From Chloroflexota bacterium (GTDB lineage Bacteria; Chloroflexota; Dehalococcoidia; SHYD01), in contig JACPQN010000037.1 of the NCBI GenBank assembly GCA_016190485.1, positions 1 to 44,712 of the forward strand: DNA of 44,712 nucleotides. The letters are read 5' to 3'. Shown in pieces: positions 15,930 to 24,684 of the stretch. Under the pieces are notes generated by a model. That model did no database searches. It was given only the letters and a program-made list of their open reading frames with translations, and was not told the DNA's origin. The position numbers were made by a program, and so were the translations under genes. How positions within the stretch are numbered: the stretch's first letter is position 1; each line of letters starts with the position of its first letter.

Positions 15930-17459
15930 GTGGGCCGGGCGAAGCTGCTCATGCTCCAGGGCACCGCCTCCTCCGTGGGCAAGAGCCTGCTGGTGGCGGG
16001 CCTGTGCCGCATCCTGCGACAGGACGGCTACCGGGTGGCGCCCTTCAAGGCCCAGAACATGTCCAACAACTCCTTCGTCACTCGTGAGGGCGGCGAGATG
16101 GGCCGGGCCCAGGTGGTCCAGGCCCAGGCCGCGGGCGTCGAGCCCTCAGTGGACATGAACCCCGTCCTGCTGAAGCCCGAGGCCGACGCCCGCTCTCAGG
16201 TGGTGGTGCTGGGCCGGGCCGGTGGCGCTCTCTCGGCCAGGGACTACTACCAGCGCAAGGAGGCGCTGTGGCCTGTCGTGCTGGGAGCCCTGGAACGGCT
16301 GCGCGAGATCTACGACATCGTGGTCATCGAGGGCGCTGGCAGCCCCGCGGAGGTGAACCTCCGGGGCGTGGACCTGGTGAACATGGGCCTGGCCCGGGCG
16401 GTGGACGCCCCGGTGCTGCTGGTGGGCGACATCGACCGGGGGGGCGTCTTCGCCCACCTGGTGGGCACTCTGGAGCTCCTGGAACCGGCCGACCGCGCCC
16501 TGGTGCGGGGGCTGGTGATCAACAAGTTCCGGGGCGATCTCTCCCTGCTGGGAGACGGCCTCCGCTTTCTGGAGGCGTACACCGGCCTCCCCGTCCTGGG
16601 CGTGGTGCCCTACCTGGCAAGCCACGGCCTGCCGGAAGAGGATGCGGTGGCGCTGGAGGAGCGACGCCCGGCTGCACAGACTGCCGCGGCGGTGCCGGTG
16701 ATCGACATAGCTGTGGTGCAGTTCCCGCGGATATCAAACTTTACCGACTTCCAGGCCCTGGCCCAGGAGCCCGAGGTGGCGCTGCGCTACGTCCGCACCC
16801 CGGCAGAGCTGGGCGACCCCGATGTGGTCATCCTGCCGGGCAGCAAGTCCACTATGGCCGACCTGGCCTTCCTGCGGCGACAGGGTCTGGCCGAGGCGGT
16901 CTGCCGGCTGGCGCAGGAAGGCCAGATCGTGGTGGGCATCTGCGCGGGCTTCCAGATGCTGGGGCGCTCCATCCGCGACCCCGATCACGTGGAGTCCCAG
17001 GAGGAGGAAGCGCCGGGCCTGGGCCTGCTGCCGGTGAAAACGGTCTTTGTGTCCGGGAAGCGCACGGAGCAGGTGGAAGGCTGCGCGGTCGCCACTGCCG
17101 GCCCTCTGGCGCAGATGGCCGGCGCGGCGGTGCTGGGCTATGAGATCCACAATGGGCGCACCTGGGGCACGGCGCGGCCCGCCTTCCGGGTGACCCGTCG
17201 GGCGGGGCAGCCCGCCAACGACCCGGACGGCGCGGTGAGCCTGGCGGGCAACGTCTTCGGCACCTACATCCACGGCCTGTTCGACGCGCCGGGCTTCCGG
17301 CGGGCCTTCCTGGAGGCCATCGCCCTCGGCAAGGGTGTCCCTCTGACCCCGTCGCCCGGCCTGCCCTCCCTGGAAGAAGCCTTCGACCGCTGGGCGGCCC
17401 ACGTGCGGGCCAACCTTGATAGTGCTGCGATATACGCGCTGGCTGGCCTGAAGGCATAG
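15930..17459 (+). CDS. cobQ: Cobyric acid synthase
   Basis: 509 aa from a GTG. It performs the four glutamine-dependent amidations at b, d, e and g. The N-terminal synthetase domain has LQGTASSVGKSLLVAGLCR and PFKAQNMSNNSF. The C-terminal amidotransferase domain has LPGSKSTMADLAFL, the nucleophile in VVGICAGFQMLG, and GTYIHGLFD with the catalytic histidine. Length and motif order are normal. Confidence 0.96.
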   Translation: MGRAKLLMLQGTASSVGKSLLVAGLCRILRQDGYRVAPFKAQNMSNNSFVTREGGEMGRAQVVQAQAAGVEPSVDMNPVLLKPEADARSQVVVLGRAGGALSARDYYQRKEALWPVVLGALERLREIYDIVVIEGAGSPAEVNLRGVDLVNMGLARAVDAPVLLVGDIDRGGVFAHLVGTLELLEPADRALVRGLVINKFRGDLSLLGDGLRFLEAYTGLPVLGVVPYLASHGLPEEDAVALEERRPAAQTAAAVPVIDIAVVQFPRISNFTDFQALAQEPEVALRYVRTPAELGDPDVVILPGSKSTMADLAFLRRQGLAEAVCRLAQEGQIVVGICAGFQMLGRSIRDPDHVESQEEEAPGLGLLPVKTVFVSGKRTEQVEGCAVATAGPLAQMAGAAVLGYEIHNGRTWGTARPAFRVTRRAGQPANDPDGAVSLAGNVFGTYIHGLFDAPGFRRAFLEAIALGKGVPLTPSPGLPSLEEAFDRWAAHVRANLDSAAIYALAGLKA

Positions 17460-17461
17460 CT

Positions 17462-18055
17462 GTGGCCCGGCGCTTCGTGCTCATCCTGGGGGGCGCCCGC
17501 AGCGGTAAGAGCGACCTGGCCCAGAAGCTGGCCCTGGACATGGGTGGTCCGGTGCTCTTCCTGGCCACCGCGCAGGCCCTGGACCGGGAGATGCGCCAGC
17601 GCATCGAGGCCCACCAGCGCAGCCGGCCCGACGGCTGGCGTACCCTGGAGGAGCCCCTTCACCTGGCCGATGCCCTGGAGGCTGGCGCGGGTGATGCCGC
17701 GGTGGTGCTGGCAGAGTGCGTGACCCTCTGGGTGGCCAACGTGCAGGCAGCGGCCTCGCCCAGGGGGGTGGACGAGCCGGACACCACCGTGGCAGAAGCC
17801 ATGTTGGCCGGAGAGCTGGGCGCCCTCCACGACTGGTACCGTGGCAGCCGCGCCTCGCTCATCCTGGTGAGCAACGAGGTGGGCATGGGTCTGGTGCCGC
17901 CTTACCCGTCCGGTCGGGCCTACCGGGACCTGCTGGGCTGGGCCAACCAGCGCCTGGCCACCCTCGCCACTGAGGTCTACCTGGTGGTGGCGGGCATCCC
18001 CATGGAGCTGAAGTCGCGGGCAATCCACCCCTGGCAGCAGGAGGAGCTGCGCTAG
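17462..18055 (+). CDS. cobU: Adenosylcobinamide kinase / guanylyltransferase
   Basis: 197 aa, GTG start two bases after cobQ. The P-loop LILGGARSGKSDLAQ (about 7-21) and the segment RIEAHQRSRPDGWRT, with the histidine that carries GMP, mark the bifunctional CobU/CobP family. It phosphorylates and then guanylylates adenosylcobinamide to give the CobS substrate. It is the last gene of the riboswitch-led block. Confidence 0.95.
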   Translation: MARRFVLILGGARSGKSDLAQKLALDMGGPVLFLATAQALDREMRQRIEAHQRSRPDGWRTLEEPLHLADALEAGAGDAAVVLAECVTLWVANVQAAASPRGVDEPDTTVAEAMLAGELGALHDWYRGSRASLILVSNEVGMGLVPPYPSGRAYRDLLGWANQRLATLATEVYLVVAGIPMELKSRAIHPWQQEELR

Positions 18056-18181
18056 GCGACGGTTGCTTCGGCAGCGAAAGGGTCGTATCATGCTGCCACC
18101 GACGGCGATGCTCCTGCCTGCCGGCAGGTAGGCGCAGCGCATGGCTGAAGCATCCGCCGCCGGCGAGCCGAAAGGGCTTGT

Positions 18182-18200
18182 CCTGAGCCTGTCGAAGGGG
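18182..18200 (+). repeat. Dispersed palindrome just before the aldolase gene
   Basis: CCTGAGCCTGTCGAAGGGG ends 7 bases before the ATG at 18208. Its AAGGGG end is the only Shine-Dalgarno-like sequence for that gene. Confidence 0.8.
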
Positions 18201-18207
18201 ACTTCCC

Positions 18208-18894
18208 ATGGCTGCCGCCAAGCTGCTCTCTTTGCGCAAAAGCGTCGTCGAGGCCGCGGGCCTCCTGGTGCGCTCTGGGGCCATGTCGCTGAGCCACCAC
18301 GGGAACTTCAGCGTGCGGGTGCCCGGCGCTGACCGGATGCTCCTCACTGCCAGTGGCTCCTTCGATAACCTGCGGCCGGAACAGTTGGCCCTCCTGGACC
18401 TGGAGGGCCAACTGTTGGAAGGGGAGGTAGACCCCGCCAACGCCGAGATCGTCCACATGCACGCCGTGGTCTACAAGCACCGCCCAGAGGCGGGCGCGGT
18501 GGTCCATACCCATTCCCCCTTCGCCACCAGCTTCGCAGTGGCGGGGCGGCCCATGGACTGCTGGTATGAGGCGATGGTGCGCACGGGCATGACCGACGGC
18601 GTGCCCCTGGCCCACTATGGCCCGCGTGGCTCGCCCATGGCCATCGCCAATATCGCGGCGGCCCTTGCCAGCGGCAAGCAGATCCGGGCCGTGCTCCTGG
18701 AAAACCACGGTGTGCTGGCCTTCGGCCCCGACCCGGCGGGCGCCGCTCGCGCCGTTGTCATCCTGGAGGAGTCGGCGCACCTGGCCCTCAACGCAGAGCT
18801 GCTGGGTGGCGCCAAGGTCATCCCGCCGGAGCTGCGCAAGGCCACCCTGGAGCGCCGGGACGAGTTCGCCAGGGCAGGCGTGCGCCGCTCGTAG
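18208..18894 (+). CDS. Class II aldolase/adducin family protein
   Basis: 228 aa. Zinc-ligand histidines are visible in HTHSPFATSFA and in ENHGVLAFG; the N-terminal SHHGNFSVRVP and LTASGSFDNL are typical of fuculose-phosphate aldolase relatives. It probably cleaves or epimerises a phosphorylated sugar or related hydroxy-ketone. It is separated from cobU by 150 bases containing repeats and is likely not part of the B12 unit. The substrate is unknown. Confidence 0.85.
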   Translation: MAAAKLLSLRKSVVEAAGLLVRSGAMSLSHHGNFSVRVPGADRMLLTASGSFDNLRPEQLALLDLEGQLLEGEVDPANAEIVHMHAVVYKHRPEAGAVVHTHSPFATSFAVAGRPMDCWYEAMVRTGMTDGVPLAHYGPRGSPMAIANIAAALASGKQIRAVLLENHGVLAFGPDPAGAARAVVILEESAHLALNAELLGGAKVIPPELRKATLERRDEFARAGVRRS

Positions 18895-18960
18895 CGAGAA
18901 CACCGCCGGAAAGGGGGCGCTGGTCGAGCCTGCTCGCCCATACAACGTGGAGGTATTGAC

Positions 18961-19248
18961 GTGACGCAACGGCAGCCCCTGGCAATAGGCCATCGCGTGG
19001 AGTGCGCCATCACCGAGATCAAGGGGAACTGCTCCTGGGGACACCAGGTAGGCGACAAGTTCGAGGTGAGCACCCACGACACCGCAGGCATGTGTGGCTT
19101 CTTCTACCACGACGTGTTTCCCCGCATCATGATGCTCCAGTTCGGCGGCGGCTTCCCCTGGGGCGACGCCGACGTCTCCCGGGTGGAGTGCCCAGACCGG
19201 CAGAACTGCGTCAAAGCGGAGCTGAGGAGGATCCCGAGAGCGACGTAG
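18961..19248 (+). CDS. TIGR04076 family protein
   Basis: 95 aa, GTG start behind GTGGAGG. EIKGNCSWGHQVGDKFEV, the AGMCGFFYHDVFPRI segment and FGGGFPWGDAD..VECPD match the small cysteine-containing TIGR04076 family, whose function is not established. Four cysteines (in NCSWG, MCGFF, ECPD and NCVK) could bind metal. The neighbouring gene is a dehydrogenase. Confidence 0.8.
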   Translation: MTQRQPLAIGHRVECAITEIKGNCSWGHQVGDKFEVSTHDTAGMCGFFYHDVFPRIMMLQFGGGFPWGDADVSRVECPDRQNCVKAELRRIPRAT

Positions 19249-19343
19249 CGCCGGCCAGCCCCCTTTCCGTGTGCGCGTTCGTGCCGGCGCCTGTGTTGCA
19301 GCCCTCCAGCCATCCAGAGTATCCAGGACAAGGAGGACGATCT

Positions 19344-20291
19344 ATGCGTGCCGTTCAGGTGGTGGCGCCCAGGCGTATCGAGCTCATCGACATCCCCAAG
19401 CCCCAGATGGCGCCGGGCCAGGTGCTGACCCGCACCGCCCTGGTCTCCATCTGCGGCAGTGACTGGCCTAACGCCATGTTGACCCGCCCCGAGGCGGAGT
19501 ATCCCATGGAGCCGGGCCGGCCGGGCCACGAGATCGTGGGCATCGTCGAGGAGTCTGACGCGCCGGGGCTGCGCCCCGGTGACTGGGTGCTGGACATCGC
19601 CTACGACGGGGCCTTCCGGGAGTTCCAGGTGCGGGAGCCGGAGCGGCTCATCCCGCTACCGCAGGAGCGGTCCCTGGAGGAGCTGCTCATGAGCCAGCCC
19701 CTGGGGGTGGTGCTCCACGGCTGCCACAAGTGGCCCAGCGTGCTGGGATGGAGCGTGGCCGTCATCGGGCAGGGGACCATCGGCCTCTTTTTCACCATGA
19801 TGCTCAAGCAGTTGGGCGCCGGCCCCATCATCGGGCTGGACCTGGAGGATGGCCGCCTGGCCCTGGGCCGCCGGATGGGCGCCACCCACTCCGTCAATCC
19901 GGCCAAGGACGACCCCATCAGCGCAGTCATGGACCTGACGGGCGGCCAGGGTGTGGACATGGTGGTGGAGGCAGTGGGCCAGGAGCTGACCTATAACCTG
20001 TGCGTGCAACTGATCCGGCGGTCGGGCTACATCACCTGGTACGGCTTGGCCAAGAAAAACCCCATGCTCATCGACTGCCTGGCGCTCTTCCGCAAGGAGC
20101 CGACCATCTTCATGTCCAGCCAGGGCGACAAGGAGAAGGACTTTACCTTTGCCCGGGACCTCATCCTCTCTGGGCGGGTGGACGTGCGGCCGGTGCTGAC
20201 CCACCGGATGCCTGTGGCGCAGGCGCAGCGGGCCTTCGAGCTGGCGGAGAGCCGCGCCGACGGGGTGGTCAAGATCGTGCTGGAATTCTAG
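19344..20291 (+). CDS. Zinc-type alcohol dehydrogenase family protein
   Basis: 315 aa, medium-chain dehydrogenase/reductase. Catalytic-zinc residues are in ICGSDW and PGHEIVG; the Rossmann motif is VIGQGTIGLFF (about 140-150). The lobe with four structural-zinc cysteines found in many relatives is absent. AAGGAGGA precedes the ATG at 19344. It probably oxidises a sugar alcohol or secondary alcohol with NAD(P)+, and could work with the nearby class II aldolase, but no substrate can be assigned. Confidence 0.85.
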   Translation: MRAVQVVAPRRIELIDIPKPQMAPGQVLTRTALVSICGSDWPNAMLTRPEAEYPMEPGRPGHEIVGIVEESDAPGLRPGDWVLDIAYDGAFREFQVREPERLIPLPQERSLEELLMSQPLGVVLHGCHKWPSVLGWSVAVIGQGTIGLFFTMMLKQLGAGPIIGLDLEDGRLALGRRMGATHSVNPAKDDPISAVMDLTGGQGVDMVVEAVGQELTYNLCVQLIRRSGYITWYGLAKKNPMLIDCLALFRKEPTIFMSSQGDKEKDFTFARDLILSGRVDVRPVLTHRMPVAQAQRAFELAESRADGVVKIVLEF

Positions 20292-20299
20292 CCTCCTGT

Positions 20300-20390
20300 T
20301 GTGATGCTGAGCGACCACAGGGAGCGAAGTATCTGCTCGTCTGCAGGTCTACGTGGTGAGGTGTAGACAACGCGCAGCGAAGTAGCGCGG
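20300..20390. repeat. Dispersed repeat upstream of the kinase gene
   Basis: GATGCTGAGCG..GGAGCGAAGTATCTGCTCG followed by CGCGCAGCGAAGTAGCGCGG. This resembles the ATGCTGAGC..AGCGAAG..ATCTCG dispersed sequences seen in many environmental bacterial genomes. It is non-coding. Confidence 0.45.
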
Positions 20391-21050
20391 GTGCTGGAGC
20401 ATCTCTCCCCCCTGCCGCCTCCTTCTGACCGGGCTGTGCTGGTGGTGCTCTCGGGCCTGCCGGGGGTGGGCAAGTCCACCTTTGCCCGGCGGCTGGCGGC
20501 CCTGGCGCCGGTGGCCATCGTCGAGACCGACGACGTACGCAAGACCCTCGTCCCCCGGCCCCGCTACACCAACGGTGAGCACGCCCTGGTCTTTCGGGTG
20601 GCATACCAGGCGCTGGGCGCGCTGCTGCGCCAGGGGGTGTCCGCGGTCTTTGATGCCACCAACCTCACGGAGGACATCCGTCGCCGGGCCTACCGGGTGG
20701 CACGGGACGCGGACGCGGGTCTGGTGGTGGTGGCGGTGCATGCACCGCCGGAGGTGGTGCGGCAGCGGATGGAGGCCCGCGCCAGGGGCGCCCAGGGCGC
20801 CGTCCTGAGCCAGCCTGCCCTGAGCCTTGTCGAAGGGTCGAAGGGCGCCGACCGCTCCGACGCGACCTGGGAGGTGTACCAGGCCATGGCCCCCGGCGCC
20901 GAGCCGGTCCGCCGCCCGCACTATCTGATGGACACGACCCAGGACACCACGGAGGTCTTGCTGGCCGTGGCTGCCGCAGTGCGGGGCGAGGAGCCGGACT
21001 ACCCGCTGCGCGGAGGCGGTGTGAGAGAGGGGGTAACCCCACCTGTGTAG
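20391..21050 (+). CDS. P-loop kinase / AAA-type ATPase
   Basis: 219 aa from a GTG. Walker A is LSGLPGVGKSTFARRLA (about 21-37), followed by VETDDVRKTL and VFDATNLTED, the pattern of the zeta-toxin/polynucleotide-kinase-like P-loop kinases that phosphorylate small molecules or nucleic-acid ends. An insert of about 12 residues (PALSLVEGSKG) near position 145 is encoded by a dispersed palindrome and has no counterpart expected in the family; the frame is kept. Substrate unknown. Confidence 0.75.
   Translation: MLEHLSPLPPPSDRAVLVVLSGLPGVGKSTFARRLAALAPVAIVETDDVRKTLVPRPRYTNGEHALVFRVAYQALGALLRQGVSAVFDATNLTEDIRRRAYRVARDADAGLVVVAVHAPPEVVRQRMEARARGAQGAVLSQPALSLVEGSKGADRSDATWEVYQAMAPGAEPVRRPHYLMDTTQDTTEVLLAVAAAVRGEEPDYPLRGGGVREGVTPPV
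20817..20845 (+). repeat. Dispersed palindrome inside the P-loop kinase gene
   Basis: GCCCTGAGCCTTGTCGAAGGGTCGAAGGG, in frame as ALSLVEGSKG. The GTCGAAGG end is doubled, as in the copy at 21095. Confidence 0.8.
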
Positions 21051-21094
21051 TGTGATTCCAGAGACCGCTGAATAAGTCCGCTCACCCTTGCCTG

Positions 21095-21152
21095 CCCTGA
21101 GCGCAGTCGAAGGGTCGAAGGGAGAGCCGCTCGTGGTGAGCTTGTCGAACCA
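21095..21152 (+). repeat. Two dispersed palindromes in the kinase-MFS gap
   Basis: CCCTGAGCGCAGTCGAAGGGTCGAAGGG is followed by a second partial unit, CGTGGTGAGCTTGTCGAACC at about 21133-21152. The 250-base gap from 21051 to 21299 holds these, the promoter at 21217-21245, and nothing else that I can recognise. Confidence 0.75.
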
Positions 21153-21216
21153 GAGCAGCGCACATTCCTCTCGTTGTGGAACCTTGTTCTGCACTCTCTC
21201 ATTCATTCCTCGTATT

Positions 21217-21245
21217 TTGAGCCTCTCCTACCCCTCTGCTATAAT
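21217..21245 (+). promoter_or_regulatory. Sigma-70-type promoter for the MFS/gcvT unit
   Basis: TTGAGC (21217-21222), a 17-base spacer and TATAAT (21240-21245), with an additional TG one base before the -10. This is the best promoter in the window. It should start transcription about 48 bases before the ATG at 21300. Confidence 0.75.
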
Positions 21246-21299
21246 GGGGGCGTTCGGCCCCCTGAGGCCAGCGCCAGGCCTCCCCGCTAGAAAGGCCCC

Positions 21300-22568
21300 A
21301 TGCAGACTACTTCTGTCCGTGCGCCCGCGGCGGGCCAGGGCCGCCTCCGGGTGTTCACCGCCCTGCGCCACCGCAACTACCGCTACTACTGGTTCGGTAT
21401 GGTGGCGGCCATCACGGGCCTGCAGGTGCTCTTTGCGGCCCAGGCCTGGCTGGTGTACGAGCGCTGGCACACCGCCGCGTACCTGGGGCTGGTGGGCGCG
21501 GCCCAGGCCCTCCCAGTGATCCTGCTGAACGTGGTCGGCGGCGCCGTAGCCGACCGGGTGGACCGGCGGCGGCTGCTGCTCTACACCCAGAGCGGCAACG
21601 CGCTCATCGTGCTGGCGCTGGCGCTCTTGGTCTCCTCGGACCAGATCCAGATCTGGCACCTGGTGCTGGCGGGCGTCCTGGCCGGGGCGCTCCAGGCCTT
21701 CGACCAGCCGGCGCGCATGGCCCTGGTGCCCCAACTGGTGGAACGGGCCGACCTCACCAACGCCATCGCCCTACAATCCATGGTCTGGCAGGGGACGCGC
21801 ATCGTTGGTCCCGCCATCGGGGGTCTCCTCATCGCCACCGTTGGCATCGCCACCTGCTTCTACCTCACCGCCGCTGCCGTTGGGGTGATGGTCCTGGCCA
21901 TCCTGAAGATGGAGGTCGCGCCCGGCCCGGGGACGGGCGGCAGGGGCCACCTGGGCCAGAACATGGCGGAGGGTGTCGCCTACGTGCTGAAGACCCCGGT
22001 CTTCGCCGCCCTCATCGGCATGACCTTTATCAACAGCGTGTTCGGCATGTCCTACGTGATCCTGGTGCCCGTCTTCGCTCAGGACATCTTGAAGGTGGAC
22101 GCCTCCAGCTACGGCATGCTCATGGCTGCCTCGGGCGTTGGCGCCCTCATGGGCAGCACCACCGTCGCCTACCTGGGGAACTTCCGCTACCGGGGCCCGC
22201 TGCTCATCACCGGCGCCGCCCTCTTCGGCCTGAGCCTGGTCGTCTTCGCCTTCTCTCCCCTCTACCTGCTCTCCGTGCTAGTGCTGTTGTTCTCCGGCGT
22301 GGTCAACTCCCTCTACATGACCACGGTCAACACCTCCCTCCAGGCCCTGGTGCCCGACGAGCTGCGGGGGCGGGTGATGGGCATCTACTCCCTCTCCTGG
22401 GGTCTGCTGCCCCTGGGTGGCCTGCTGGCGGGAGGCGTCGCGACGGTGGCTGGCGCGCCCGTGGCCGTGGCCCTGGGTGGTGTGGTGGTGGTGGCCACGG
22501 CCACGGGAGTTGCCGCCAAGCTACCCCAGGTGCGGAATCTCGCAGTGGCGGACGCCCCTGCGGCATGA
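21300..22568 (+). CDS. MFS transporter, EntS/MFS_3-like
   Basis: 422 aa with about twelve hydrophobic helices. The loop 2-3 motif GAVADRVDRRRLLL (about 81-94) is the major facilitator signature, and FDQPARMALVPQLV is typical of the MFS_3 (enterobactin-exporter-like) group. It is probably a drug or metabolite exporter in the cytoplasmic membrane. Its stop overlaps the gcvT start (ATGA). Confidence 0.88.
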   Translation: MQTTSVRAPAAGQGRLRVFTALRHRNYRYYWFGMVAAITGLQVLFAAQAWLVYERWHTAAYLGLVGAAQALPVILLNVVGGAVADRVDRRRLLLYTQSGNALIVLALALLVSSDQIQIWHLVLAGVLAGALQAFDQPARMALVPQLVERADLTNAIALQSMVWQGTRIVGPAIGGLLIATVGIATCFYLTAAAVGVMVLAILKMEVAPGPGTGGRGHLGQNMAEGVAYVLKTPVFAALIGMTFINSVFGMSYVILVPVFAQDILKVDASSYGMLMAASGVGALMGSTTVAYLGNFRYRGPLLITGAALFGLSLVVFAFSPLYLLSVLVLLFSGVVNSLYMTTVNTSLQALVPDELRGRVMGIYSLSWGLLPLGGLLAGGVATVAGAPVAVALGGVVVVATATGVAAKLPQVRNLAVADAPAA

Positions 22569-23668
22569 ACGACGCTACAGGTACTCTCCGGACCACCTGC
22601 CTGTATCAGCAGCACCTGGCGCTGGGGGGGCGCATGGTGCCCTTCGCCGGGTGGAGCATGCCCGTCCAGTACGGCGGCATTTTGGAGGAGCACCGGGCGG
22701 TGCGGAACGCGGCCGGGATGTTCGACGTCTCCCACATGGGGCGGTTAGAGCTCTCGGGGGCGGATTGCGTACCCTATTTGCAGCGCATCTTCACCTGCGA
22801 CGTGGCCCGGCTGGAGCCCGGCGCCGGGCGTTACACGCTGATCTGCGCGGAGGACGGCGGCATTCTGGACGATACCATCCTCTACTGCCGCCGGCCCGAC
22901 TCCTTTCTCCTGGTGTGCAACGCGGCCAATACCCCCGCCGTGCTGGACTGGCTCCGGCGGTGGCGGGAACCGGGGTCCCGGGTCGCGCTGGAGGACCGTA
23001 CCGCCGCCACCGGCATGATCGCGCTCCAGGGGCCCCAGGCCGCGGAGCGCCTGGTAAGCCTGGCCGATCCGGCCCTGGTGCGGGGTCTGGCCTACTTCCG
23101 GTGGTGCGAGCTGACGGTGGCCGGGCAGTCGGCTACCGTGGCCCGCACTGGCTACACCGGGGAGGACGGATTTGAGATCATCGCGCCGGCGGAACACGTG
23201 GCCGGGCTGTGGCAGCGCCTGCTGGAGGGAGGGGTAACCCCCTGCGGCCTGGGCGCGCGGGACACCCTGCGCCTGGAGGCGGCGCTGCCCCTCCACGGCA
23301 ACGACATCTCGCCCGAGACCGATCCGGTCCAGGCGGGGCTGCTCTGGACTGTCGCGCTGGACAAAGGGCCCTTCATCGGGCGAGAGGCCATCCTGCGGGC
23401 TAAGACGGAAGGCACGCCGCAGCGGCTCATCGGCTTCGAGCTGGTGGAGCGGGGCATCCCCCGTCCCCACCACCGCATCCTGGCCGGCGGCCAGGAGGTG
23501 GGCGTCGTCACCAGCGGCGGCTACGCCCCCACCCTCAACAAGGGCATCGGCATGGGGTACGTCCTGTCGGCTCACGCCAGAGTGGGCACAGAGATCGCTA
23601 TTGACGTGCGGGGCAACGCGATCCCCGCGCGTGTGGTGCGTCGCCCTTTCTACAAGCGACCGGAATAG
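22565..23668 (+). CDS. gcvT: Glycine cleavage system T protein (aminomethyltransferase)
   Basis: 367 aa. It moves the methylene carbon from lipoyl-bound aminomethyl to tetrahydrofolate. Clear family blocks: MVPFAGWSMPVQYGGILEEH, GMFDVSHMGRLE, TGYTGEDGFEI, GLGARDTLRLEA, and KGIGMGYV near the C-terminus. ATG overlaps the MFS stop. gcvH and gcvP lie 1.3 kb downstream on the same strand. Confidence 0.95.
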   Translation: MNDATGTLRTTCLYQQHLALGGRMVPFAGWSMPVQYGGILEEHRAVRNAAGMFDVSHMGRLELSGADCVPYLQRIFTCDVARLEPGAGRYTLICAEDGGILDDTILYCRRPDSFLLVCNAANTPAVLDWLRRWREPGSRVALEDRTAATGMIALQGPQAAERLVSLADPALVRGLAYFRWCELTVAGQSATVARTGYTGEDGFEIIAPAEHVAGLWQRLLEGGVTPCGLGARDTLRLEAALPLHGNDISPETDPVQAGLLWTVALDKGPFIGREAILRAKTEGTPQRLIGFELVERGIPRPHHRILAGGQEVGVVTSGGYAPTLNKGIGMGYVLSAHARVGTEIAIDVRGNAIPARVVRRPFYKRPE

Positions 23669-23763
23669 GTAGAGGTGGCGACCGCCGTAGACTGCCGGCA
23701 TCACGACGACAATAGAGGCGCCACCCCAAGCCGCTCATGGTGAGTTTTTCACCCCCGCCTTCG

Positions 23764-23866
23764 GAGAGGGTGTTTGATAACTCCGCACTGCAGGCTGAAG
23801 CCTGCAGCACAGCCACTCACAATGCCTCAGGCTTGAGCCTGAGGTGGCAGGTTGATAAACACTCTC
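23764..23866. repeat. MITE-like element with two hairpins
   Basis: Near-matching inverted ends GAGAGGGTGTTTGATAAC (23764-23781) and GTTGATAAACACTCTC (23851-23866) flank two 9-bp-stem palindromes with 2-base loops: CTGCAGGCT/AGCCTGCAG (23788-23807) and CCTCAGGCT/AGCCTGAGG (23825-23844). It has no coding capacity. I infer a small non-autonomous or REP-like element. Confidence 0.55.
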
Positions 23867-23983
23867 GAACCGCCGCCCTTGCCCAGGGTGCTGTCCTGGG
23901 TTAGTATTAGGGAGCTAGCTCCCGGGCTACTTGCCAAGAAGGGGCTATTATTTTGTCGGAAGGAAAGGCCTGGCGCCGCCGCG

Positions 23984-24005
23984 GGGGCCCGGGAGCCGGG
24001 GCCCC
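23984..24005 (+). terminator. GC-rich hairpin upstream of pyrE
   Basis: GGGGCCC and GGGCCCC around a short loop lie 18 bases before the pyrE ATG. It could act as an attenuator or only slow ribosome entry; there is no clear U-run. The full gap from 23669 to 24023 contains this hairpin, the MITE-like element and no gene that I can recognise. Confidence 0.3.
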
Positions 24006-24023
24006 GCTTGTCGGGTGGCAAGG

Positions 24024-24671
24024 ATGCCGAAGCGGACTGGAGAAGCGGAGAACCTATGGCTGGCCCGCGCCCTGTGGGAGCTGGGAGGCGTCCGCTTTGG
24101 CGACTTCACTCTGGGGCGGAGCACCGAACACTCCCCCGTCTACGTCAACATTCGGCGCATTATCAGCCGGCCCCGGGTGCTCCGGCGTGCGGCCCGGGTC
24201 ATGGCCCAGTACGTGGAGGCCGAGCTGGGCCGCCTGCATCCCAGGGTGCATCCCTTTCAACTGGTGACCGGTGTGCCTGTGGGTGGGCTCCACATCGCAA
24301 CGGCCTTCTCCCTCGCCACCAATTCACCCATGATCTATGCCTATCCGGCGCGGGCGGCGAATAGCCATCGGCGGTATGCCGTGGAGGGGGCCTTCGAGCC
24401 GGACCAGACGGTGCTCATCGTCGACGATCTCATCACCTCCGGCAGCAGCGTGCTGGAGGTGGCGGATGTCCTGCGGCAAGAGGGGCTGCGGGCTACAGAC
24501 GCCATTGTCCTCATCGACCGCGGACAGGGCGCTGCCGCACGCCTGCGCCAGCACGGCTGCACCCTCCACTCTATTCTGAGCCTAGAGGTCATGCTCAACT
24601 ACTATCTCTCCACGGGACGGATAGACCAGAACCTGCACAAGAAGTGCTGCGCCTACTTGCAGCAGCAATAG
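24024..24671 (+). CDS. pyrE: Orotate phosphoribosyltransferase-like protein
   Basis: 215 aa. The PRPP-binding motif VLIVDDLITSGSSVLE (about 131-146) and the N-terminal FTLGRSTEHSPVYVNIR are characteristic of PyrE-type enzymes, which make OMP from orotate. The C-terminus (LHKKCCAYLQQQ) has two adjacent cysteines. The frame remains open to 23931, but the sequence before 24024 is not family-like. It sits between gcvT and gcvH, away from other pyrimidine genes in this window. Confidence 0.8.
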   Translation: MPKRTGEAENLWLARALWELGGVRFGDFTLGRSTEHSPVYVNIRRIISRPRVLRRAARVMAQYVEAELGRLHPRVHPFQLVTGVPVGGLHIATAFSLATNSPMIYAYPARAANSHRRYAVEGAFEPDQTVLIVDDLITSGSSVLEVADVLRQEGLRATDAIVLIDRGQGAAARLRQHGCTLHSILSLEVMLNYYLSTGRIDQNLHKKCCAYLQQQ

Positions 24672-24684
24672 AAGGAGCACGGCA

